A stretch of 64,000 bases of DNA, from positions 90,264,315 to 90,328,314 of the forward strand of contig NC_079147.1 of the NCBI RefSeq assembly GCF_945859685.1, written 5' to 3'. The DNA is from Eupeodes corollae (Eukaryota; Arthropoda; Insecta; Diptera; Syrphidae). The translations under genes and the position numbers were made by a program. This document shows, piece by piece, positions 55,394-64,000 of this stretch (position 1 is its first letter; every line of letters starts with the position of its first letter). Under the pieces are notes generated by a model. The model saw only the letters and a program-made list of their open reading frames with translations, was not told where the DNA came from and made no database searches.

Positions 55394-56322
55394 GGTTAGG
55401 TTAGGTTAGGTTAGGTTATAGTGGCTGTCCAAGATGGAACGGACACACTTAGGCCAGTTTAATGGCCCGTTGTGATACCACATGAATCTTGAGGCTTCCT
55501 CCTAAGCTCAATGGAACCAGTTAGAGTCTCTTACGAAACGTGAGAGGCTGATTATCCCGATATGATTTAGATCGTTTAGATCGTTAAAGAAGAATTCTCC
55601 TAGGTAATTCTTGCGTTTTCGAGCTAGAGCAGGGCATGTGCAGAGAAGATGAAGAACCGTTTCTTCCTCTTCCTCGTCCATACAGCTTCTGCAAAAGTCA
55701 TTTGAGAATACGCCTAGTCTCATGGCGTGCTTTCCTATTAGACAGTGTCCGGTTATGACACCTATTATCGAGCTTATATGCGATCTGCTTAGAGAGAGCA
55801 AGCACCTTGAACGTTTTAAATCCAGTGTTGGCCAGATGTTTTTTGTGGCTTGACACGTGGTGATGTTGGTCCACCTGGTGCCTGCCCTCCTCACAGCGTC
55901 TTGCATTAGTAGCAGTTTACAAGTAGCGATTGGTATGCCAGTACTTGCCAAACGTGGTAGGATGGGTTGTACTGTACCGTTCCTGGCGAGTTCATCTGCC
56001 TTACAGTTACCTGGAATGTCTCTATGGCCCGGCACCCAGCAAAGGTGAATATTAAACTGTTGTGCCATCTCCATTAGAGATGATCGACAGTTATGGACTG
56101 TTATAGAGTTTGTAGAGACTGAGTCCAGAGATTTGATAGCGGCCTGGCTGTCGGAGAAAATACGGATATCAGATGTTGATATCACGTTTTCTTTGAGCCA
56201 AGACAAGACTTCCTTAATCGCCAAAAGTTCCGCCTGGAACACGCTACAATGATTGGGAAGGCGGAATGAGAGACTTAATTTCAGTCGTTCAGAGTACACA
56301 CCACCACCAACCCCTTCTTTGG
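55394..56322 (-). mobile_element. 5'-truncated LINE tail carrying an RNase H domain
   Basis: A minus-strand piece ending in (GGTTA)5 at 55,394-55,418, read as its 3' tandem tail, an approximately 90-bp 3' untranslated region and the last ~270 codons of a LINE polyprotein (next entry). It lies between the IS630 fragment and the jockey RT and is absent from the sister junction at 14,725. RNase H plus a C-terminal Cys-His cluster is typical of I/LOA-like insect LINEs; clade not certain. Confidence 0.82.
55508..56322 (-). pseudogene. LINE RNase H domain and Cys-His C-terminus
   Basis: An open frame with no internal stop. It begins at KEGVGGGVYSERL, so the DGS segment carrying the first catalytic Asp of RNase H has been cut off. 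The other acidic residues are present: Glu in VFQAELLAI, Asp in IFSDSQAAIKSL, Asp in CKADELARNG, with WVPGHRDIPGN between. The C-terminus holds a Cys/His cluster, FCRSCMDEEEEETVLHLLCT. The frame continues to 56,494 only as the antisense of the neighbouring RT, which is not part of the protein. In a full element it would remove the RNA template during second-strand synthesis. Confidence 0.88.
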
Positions 56323-57957
56323 TTAGCTCTTTAGAGAAAGCAAATCTCTTTCCTAGGCAGTTCGCCGCCAATTCAACACTGCCAGTGAGTGTTATGACTC
56401 CGCCTGTACTTGAGCGAGTTAATGATTCTATGGGGCAAATCTTTTTTGGCACTCGTACTGTAGCGAGAGTCCTAAAAGATCTTAACATACACAAATCTGC
56501 TGGTCCGCATGGTATCCCCGCTATTGTTCTGAAGAGGTGTTCTTCATCGCTGGCAAAACCACTGCGTAAGCTTTTTCATCTGTCCTACTCCTCAGGTCTC
56601 GTTCCGAGCGGATGGAAAACCGCATTTGTCCAGCCTATTCCCAAAAAAGGCGAATCTTCCTCACCGTCTAATTATCGACCGATTGCACTTACGTCCCTTC
56701 TTTCCAAGGCTGATTAATTATCAGCTCAAGAAATATCTTGAAGAACGGAAGCTTCTTAATGGCCGACAGTATGGCTTTCGTAGCAATAGGTCCACTGGTG
56801 ATCTCATGGTTCATCTCACCGAACAGTGGAACAAATCTTTACATAGTTTTGGAGAAAGTAAGATTATTGCACTAGATATTTCAAAAGCATTTGATAGGGT
56901 TTGGCATCAGGCTCTCTTATCGAAAATGCGTGCATTCAATTTTCATGAATCCTTGCTTCATTGCATTAGTAATTACCTTTCGGATCGTTTAATACAAATA
57001 GTATTGGATGGATTCAAGTCTGAAAACCACAAAATAAATGCTGGTGTGCCCCAGGGCTCTGTTCTATCTCCAACACTCTTTCTCATTTTTATTAATGATC
57101 TCCTGTCTGCAACATCTAATCCAATACATTGTTTCGGTGACGATAGTACTCTTAGCTTTTCATATTCGTTTTCAGACTCACATCCCTCTTCTTCGGATGT
57201 GGAACTGCAACGACAAAATATGATAAGCTCATTAAATTCCGACCTAAACAGCATTATACAATGGGGAATAAGAAACCGTGTGGAATTTAATGCTTCGAAA
57301 ACGCAATGCTGTCTTGTTCCGTAAAGCGAAAATTGAACATCTCGATATTCTTGGTATGTGTATCACCAACCATCTTTTGTGGAACGATCACATACGCGAT
57401 GTCGCCTAAAATGTCGCAAGATGTTTGGGTTTTCTAAGCGGTGCAAGAAGTTTTTCTCCTCCTCTGATCTGGCTGTTATTTACAAGACTTATATACGTCC
57501 ATAACTTGAGTATAACTCCCAAATCTGGGCTGGTGCTCCTGCAACCTTCTTAAGCCTCTTGGATAGTATTGAACGTGGAGCATTAAGATTGATTGGTGAT
57601 ATTACCATCATAAGATCATTTAAGTCACTTGAACATCGTCGAAATGTTTCTTGTCTCACCCTCTTTTACCGTTATTTTAATGTTTTATGTTCTAGAGAAA
57701 TAGCCAGCTGCATTCCTCCCGTTAAACAGTTCAACCGTAATACTCGCGCTTCTAGGAATGCTCATCAATATATCCTCGAGCCCATCTTCGGTCGTACTGT
57801 CAAGTACAGAGATTCGTTTTTTAGCCGTACTATGCGAATGTGGAATGCCTTGCCACACTCCTTTCAACCCCTCTCTCCCTTTCCTAGTGCTCACACTGTG
57901 TCTACATAATAAGGGTAATATATCCCCTTGAGTGTGCGCTTATTATAAAAAAAAAGC
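56321..57957 (+). pseudogene. Jockey-type LINE reverse transcriptase (S2)
   Basis: Copy of 14,731-16,417. It retains QYGFRSNRSTGDL, lost in S1, but has an 11-bp deletion near 56,709 that shifts frame and a ~48-bp deletion at about 57,320. ALDISKAFDRVWH, AGVPQGSVLSPTLF and CFGDDSTLSF are intact. The stops after RDVA and before the SIERGAL frame are shared with S1, so they predate the block duplication. Confidence 0.88.
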
Positions 57958-57964
57958 CACTAAA

Positions 57965-59600
57965 CACGTCTATAGGAAATTTGCCAATACCAATGTCAAT
58001 GAACTGTTTAAAGAACATGTTGTTCATTTTGCAACTCGACATGCACATTCTTGCTTAAATTAAGTACTTTGACATGTTTCCACGAATTAGAGGCCTTTAG
58101 ACATGCATTGATTTCATCTGCGGCGTTGATTGTAAAATCACTGGAAAAGTTTTACGAAAACCATCTACTAGTAAAATCATTGCACCACCAAATCTGTTAT
58201 TATTGCTTCGTACATCTTTTGAGGTTCCGTCTAAAGCATCCAAAGATTTGTTATGTTTTATCCCAAACAATCAATTTTCATTGCTGCAAAACCTTTGCCA
58301 TTGCAGAGTTCTTCAAAATGTTGCATGTCGGATTTTCAGTGCTTTTCATATTCAATGGCAATTTTAGTGCTGAATGGGCTGTTCGACCACCTTCAAGCAA
58401 AGTTTCTGCGATTTCTGACGAATCGAGTGCAATTTTATATTGTGAGCGAATTGTTGCTCATATTAATGAAATCAAAAAAGTTTTTCCTATACCACCAGGT
58501 GCATCTAAGAAGTAAATCCCTCCAGTTTCATCACTTGTTACTTTCATAAGATGTATACTTTTGTTGTTCATTCAACAGTGGAATATCTGTTTGTATTAAT
58601 TCTTTCAAAGAGAGTTTTTCGCGATGCCACTCTTGGTTAAAAGCATCAGGCATTTGACGATTGGTCGCGATCTGGCCTAATTGAATTAATAGTTTGATTG
58701 ACATTATCCGGCACATGTCCTCAATTGAAATCAATGCTGTTAACAGTCAAATATTTCTTCTTCAAAAGTCCCATAGCAAGGCAATAAAAATAGCTACAAT
58801 TTATTTTCTATGAAGACTTGTAGAAACTACATAATTCACCCAATGTAATGGTTGGGCTCATCATAAGATGACCATTACAACTTGTCTTGACGCATATTTT
58901 CTCGGATTACATGGAATCTCGATTTATTCGAGAAAATATGAGTCAAGACAAGTTGTAATGGTCATCTTCTGATGAGCCCAACCATTACATTGGGGCGAAA
59001 CGCATATATGAACACCTATGCTGGTTTATATTTATTTTCATTTTCATGATTTTATATCAAATTTATTAAAATAAATTTATGGATTGTCAATGATCATAAC
59101 TTAAATAATATTTGATCTTTAAAATTAAATATTTAGTTTTAACTAATATCCAACAATAAACATCTTAACTTAAGCATTTGTCATGGTGTTGGATATCTGT
59201 CAAAAAGTGTATTTAATCTGTTCCTATTCCTGAAACTAATGAGTACAATGGCTCTGGTGGTGGATCCAATCATGTCAATTTGACTTAACCATTATGCTTA
59301 AAGTTCATAGAACCAATAACAACACATTGGTGGGTACTGTAGTCAATTGACACATCGTAACTGAAAGCAGCTCGACCCAAACTTGAGCGATCATTAGTTG
59401 AATTTCGCGCTCGCGTTTCACGGTATCCAAATTCTTTCACGTTCAATTTGGTCTTGACGTTCTTGTGCAGTACGATTAGATCGATAATTAGCTTGTTTTG
59501 TAGCAGTTCGGGTTCTTCTACCTAAATTGCTTCGTCTTAAAGGAGGCATATCAAATATAAATTAATTTGTCACTAAACACTTACTAGACCCACACTACGA
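57965..59600 (-). pseudogene. Helitron remnant, antisense (S2)
   Basis: Copy of 16,430-18,060 with the same gap and the same motifs (MPPLRRSNLGRRTRTATKQ near 59,548, IPLLNEQQK, APGGIGKTF). Position 5 of the N-terminal segment is Arg here against Leu-Arg order in S1, closer to the family norm. Confidence 0.85.
58840..58993. repeat. Foldback element, 65-bp arms (S2)
   Basis: Arms 58,840-58,904 and 58,929-58,993, matching at 63 of 65 positions by eye, spacer 24 bases. Slightly better paired than S1. Confidence 0.9.
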
Positions 59601-60437
59601 GTAACACTCTGTACAGAACACGACATACGGATTTGTTTCAGCCGTTAATCAGTTGACAAAAGCAAACTCAGTAGATAAGGTAACAGAAGATCCACGAAAA
59701 ACAACAGCAAATCGACATACAAACTTTTTTTTTTTTAATTTGACTTGAAGACAAACTCTTTAAGCCAAAATTTGTATGGAAAAAAGAAAAGGGCTGTTTT
59801 TATGTTTTTTCCGGCAATTATTGGAATTTTTCTCGCCGTAAAAACCATCCTTGAACTTCAACGAACATTTAAAAAAAAAATTGGACACATTGGTTCAGGC
59901 ATTGTTTAGTTATGCGGTAACCAACACATTTTGCAATTCATTTTTATATATAAGATTCGTGCAGTTGAATTTCTAGAAGTTTTACAAGATATTTATTTTG
60001 TATAAGATAAGACACTTTGATTTCAATTATCTTTCTTTGATCTCAATATACTTTGTTCAATTTTTTTTTTAAATATCTTCGGTTTTTGTAAAAAAAGTTG
60101 TCAAATGGATTTTTCTGAAAAATTAACTAAAAGTTAGTAACACTATTTTGCATATGATTAGAAAGGTTTTTTTTCGAAAATATTTGTTTACCAATGTTAC
60201 AATTTTTTCTATTTTTATACCGTGTGAATTTTGTTTTTTAAATCCTCCGGGATTTTTTTTAAAAGATTTTAAAATAATACGCTAGATTAAAATTTTAAAC
60301 AAGTATTTTATTTATTAATTTGAGCATCGGATCCCTTACAACTGGTGGGGGGAAATTTTCTGCTATACGTAGGAGTGTCAAGATGGAACTGAACTGACTG
60401 TCAGGAAAAACCCTGCTTATTTATACCATTTTGATAT
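59601..60437. other. AT-rich stretch, no gene recognised (S2)
   Basis: Counterpart of 18,061-18,904 with small indels. Confidence 0.4.
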
Positions 60438-61490
60438 TCTTAATTTCTTCTTACAGACTATAAATATGTGTGTATTGGTACATATTGGCATTCCTTGCAG
60501 TACGGGTATTACGGTTGAATTGTTTAAGGGGAGGAATGCAACTTGCTATTTCACTAGAGCCTTGTTTATAAAAATAACGACAAAAGAGTGATAGACATGA
60601 GAACCTGCGGCGGTGTTTCAAGAGAAGGAAACGTTTAGTTTTAAGAGCTCTCTTTTCGATTCTATCCAGAAGAGTACGTTTTTGGGGCACTAGTCTAAAT
60701 ATGAGAATTATACTCGAGTTATGCACAAATAAAAGCTTTGTTAATTATGTCCAGATCAGAAGGGGTACAAATCTTTCTTCATGGTCTTAAAAAAGCTAAA
60801 CACTTAGCAGCATTTTTGGCAATGTCGAATATGTGATCACTTTACAACAAGTGGTTTGTGATGCACAGACCTACAACTGATAGTTGTTCAGTCTCCTTCA
60901 TGGAAGTACCAACCAAAGATTGGGGCATTGGGGAGTTGTAAACATTAAATTCCATTTTTGATTTATCCCCATTGGAAGGAAAATGCAGTCAATATCAGAA
61001 ATAAATAAGCTTTTCATACGCTGCCCTTGATTAGAAAAACAAAGATGAGAATCTATAAACTAAAATAAAAAGTGTACTGTCATCATCGAAACAATTAATT
61101 CGGTTAGAAGTTTTAGATAAAATATGATTTTTAAAAATAAGGAAGAGCGTCTGGGGCACAATAGTATTTATGTTATGGATATCAGATTTGAATCGATACT
61201 ATTTGAATTCAACGGTCTGAAAGTAATTTATAACCCAACAAAGAAGAGATTTACTAATACCAAAAACACGCATTTTCGATAAGAACTCTGTAAAATCTTT
61301 ACTTTCTTCAAAACGATGTAAAGATTTGTTCCTCTTATCAGTGAAACAAGCGTTTCCATGAACCTAAGTGCTTTTGGAAGATAGTTGGAGAGGGACGAGG
61401 ATTCGGCTATTTTACTCACAGGTTGTGCAAATACTGTTGTCCATGCACTGGGAAAGAGATTTGTAGAAGGGGACAGATGGAAAAACGTTG
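60438..61490 (-). pseudogene. Second jockey-type LINE, antisense and decayed (S2)
   Basis: Counterpart of 18,905-19,970. The open C-terminal part is at 60,726-60,451 (LDRIEKRALK, CLSLFCRYF, EIASCIPPLKQFNRNTR). A 32-bp deletion around 61,340 and a short insertion near 61,475 distinguish it from S1. Confidence 0.75.
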
Positions 61491-61759
61491 AAAAACACCT
61501 TATTATTATTATCTCTTTCTAAGAGAATCTCCTTATGTTAAAAACAAAATTTTGAATGTTTTAAAAAATGTTACCAACTGTAAAAATGTCATTTTTGAAA
61601 GATAAAGTTGGTTTGAACTTTTGAAGATAATATTTTCAATTGTTGTCAAAATTATGATTTTAATGCACTAAACTCGAATAAGCGTGGTTCAACCCCCTAA
61701 AAACGAAGCTCTACCAGCAAAACTCAACTTCATCGAAAAATGTTTATCTAATTTTCTTG
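61491..61759. other. Stretch without recognisable gene (S2)
   Basis: Counterpart of 19,971-20,289 with a deletion of about 100 bp near 61,700. Confidence 0.4.
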
Positions 61760-62620
61760 GACTGTAATTATTGTTTTTCTTTTTTTTTTCTTTTGTCAAT
61801 CCTTTGTATAAATGCTTGTGACCCTATGACCCTGTGAGTTTTCATGTGGAATTATAATTTTCAAAAATGTCTTTGAAGAGAAACAAACAACAGTGAGTCT
61901 GTCAAAGAAAAATGTACTTTTATACTCTTCTCTTCTGCATTCTTCCCTTTGTGAGCTTCACATCATTATCGTTATTATTACACTTAACCTCTTTTGTTTT
62001 TCTCTTAATGCTGTATTTAATATATTTAGTTTAATGACAAAGACAATCAGAATTTCATTTCACGTCCATGCCAACTTCATAACGTCTAGAAGATAGACAT
62101 CAAAGTATTATATTCTATGTGCAGAGCTGGAACTTAAAAGAAGTTTATAACGACGACGCGAAGGCGATACGATAATAATATAAATTATTATTATCATAAT
62201 AGAGATATCTCTGTTGCTATATAAAATTCTTAACAGCTTTTATTTAGGTTGGGTCTAGAGCCAGGCTGCTGACAGAATATCTACTACAAAAAAAAAATAT
62301 TATATTTGATATAATGACTCAAAATTTTGAGGATTAACTTTTTTGATTGGAATAATAATTTAGAGGTGAATCATTTTAAGGTATTTCTGAGGCTTTAGGG
62401 GTTGTCTTTGTCTGTTGTACTTAAGACGCCATTAAGGGTGATTTAGAACTAAGGCTGTGGTAAGCGGTGGTGGTCGGAAGGATTTGTTTTAGGCAGAAGG
62501 CTAATCTTCTCTCAATCGTTGACTGCTGGCACCGTTCGTTGTTCATAAAATACAAAAATATCATTTTATCGGCCTAGAGGAAATTTATATCGCTTCGTTG
62601 GGTTTATGGATGTTGAAAGA
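61760..62620. repeat. Dispersed repeat, copy 3 of 3 (SINE-free)
   Basis: Counterpart of 20,290-21,170; the unoccupied SINE site is at 62,187-62,198. Confidence 0.75.
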
Positions 62621-62844
62621 AAAAACGAATGTTGGTCGGTTAGTTCGAAAACAAAAAAATTACATTTTTACAAATGTAATTTGTGTGGAGGAGATTTAAA
62701 GTCCTTATGTTATGGACATATAAACAAGGTCATAATTCTTGAGAAAAAAAGTTTTACTATGCAAAAAAAAAATACAATTTGATTCACTGGAATGGGATAA
62801 AAGGATATGTTATTTTATCAATTTACAGTTGAGCTCTATTTTAG

Positions 62845-63125
62845 ACATACTGTATAGTATAGAGATTCTTTTTTTAACCGCAAATCGAGAATTCGGAATG
62901 CTATACCCAACTCTGTTTTCCCCTTTTATTTTGATATTGTAAACTTTAAGGCCAATGTGGAACAGTATATCCTCTTTTAACGTTCCCTATTTTTACCGCT
63001 CGCATTCTATTTAAACTGAATTCATGATAACTGTATAAATAACCTTCTGAGTGCCTACAAATTATATAAAAATAAGAGAAAGTATTTTCCAAACCACACC
63101 CTTCGAGTGAAAGTAACCTAACTTA
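62845..63125 (+). pseudogene. Jockey-type LINE, 3'-terminal fragment (S2)
   Basis: Counterpart of 21,365-21,640 (RDSFFNRKSRIRNAIPNSV in broken frame). Confidence 0.68.
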
Positions 63126-63259
63126 AAAATTGCAACGGTTTATATTTATAGTTTAGTTTAATGATATTAATTTGTTCATAAACTTTCAATATATAATTTG
63201 GCAAATCATTAATTTCCAATGAAATATTTGTGAAGTACAATACAAATTAATCAAAACTA

Positions 63260-63800
63260 TATTTTCTTGAAGACTTTATTGGTCATTTCCCATAAGTTGC
63301 AATTTTTGAGTTAGGTCACTATCATTCAAAGGGTGCGAAACTATATTTAAATTACTTGTAATTTGGTTGAAAATGTATGGAATAATGAGTCCGACTAACG
63401 CAGATAAAGGCTTTATCGAGATAAAGGCGTTTGAAGTAATTTTGCTATATACAATCACGCATCCAGGGGGGGGGGGTTCGTAGGGGTCATGACTCCCCCT
63501 GGGAGATAATTTGTTTGCTGTTTTCGTGGGAATTCCCTTCCCATTCCATTATATTTTGAATTATTTATTTTTTGTATATGATAACAACATTTATATTTTA
63601 CTTCCTTAAACTTTGTTGCTAAAAGTACTACTTTTAACTGAAGATTGGACCAAGAACATAATATGAATCGGATATTCAGCCCTGTTCCAAAAACACAGCA
63701 CAAATTCATCAACTTTTGACCAATTGACGATCCAGGGGGGGGTCATATGAACCAAAAAGCTTATACAGTTAAGTTGTATAAGTAAATATTTCATTTAAAG
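63260..63800 (-). repeat. Unclassified repeat with G runs (S2, with extra segment)
   Basis: Counterpart of 21,780-22,145, but interrupted by about 173 bp at 63,311-63,483 that S1 lacks. The extra segment ends in a run of eleven Gs (63,466-63,476). The second G run is eight long (63,735-63,742). The open frame of S1 is split here. Confidence 0.45.
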
Positions 63801-64000
63801 ATTTATTAGTAATTTAACGACATTCACCAAAAAGTGGTTTGCTGTCAAAAACAACTCAAATTTTGATTTCCGCTCAATCAAGAACTTGACAAAAACTTTA
63901 GTCATGCTTTCAATTATTTTCATAAAAATTGGTTCTAAGAAAAAAGCAAATATTCAGGTTCTTAAGAAGAAACCTTGATGATCTCTTAGATCATCAATTT
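63801..64000. other. Block S continuing to the window edge
   Basis: Matches 22,146-22,345 closely; nothing recognised. The duplication continues beyond the window. Confidence 0.5.

Noticed and set aside
55508..56494. A 328-codon protein gene
   Set aside because: Only the part up to about 56,322 is the RNase H protein; the rest is the antisense of the jockey RT reached by chance read-through.
1..64000. Endogenous virus or LTR retrotransposon
   Set aside because: I saw no LTR pair, no protease or integrase motif and no capsid- or envelope-like frame; the RNase H at 55.5-56.3 kb has LINE-type context.

Overview
This 64 kb window is non-coding, transposon-packed eukaryotic DNA. The transposon families (RTE-type and jockey-type LINEs, Helitron, Tc1/mariner/IS630 and PIF/Harbinger transposases) and the very AT-rich background point to an insect, most likely a fly; this is inferred from family resemblance only. 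I found no host gene, no rRNA or functional tRNA gene and no prokaryotic feature. Essentially every recognisable coding stretch is a broken transposon protein.

The window is a mosaic of a few blocks repeated several times. Block J (~3.7-4.2 kb) occurs four times (about 10,790-14,730; 23,695-27,110; 35,500-39,430; 51,670-55,388). It holds a decayed jockey-type endonuclease and RT, a 16-bp minisatellite in two clusters, an AT microsatellite and a 31-bp-arm stem-loop. Block S (14,731-22,350 and 56,321-64,000) holds a better preserved jockey RT, an antisense Helitron remnant with a 65-bp-arm foldback inside it, an inverted second jockey copy and unclassified repeats. Block K (27,110-30,960 and 39,430-42,940) holds an antisense IS630-type transposase, a PIF/Harbinger remnant and an AT-rich tandem array. 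Two convergent mariner-family remnants (block M) join these blocks.

The youngest visible layers sit on top. An RTE-type LINE is present as a complete-length copy with a 15-bp target duplication (43,851-47,219), a second near-complete copy with mismatched flanks (30,966-34,405) and two fragments. A Helitron (48,345-51,611) keeps both termini. Three copies of a tRNA-derived SINE lie at 2.0-5.2 kb. A 5'-truncated RNase H-bearing LINE tail lies at 55,394-56,322.

The most interesting observation is that the 3' end of the SINE matches the 3' end of the RTE-type LINE (29 of 33 bases by eye). This suggests a SINE/LINE partnership in which the LINE supplies the reverse transcription machinery. Internal duplications also give empty sites for both the SINE and the LINE, so their boundaries and target duplications can be read directly from this window.
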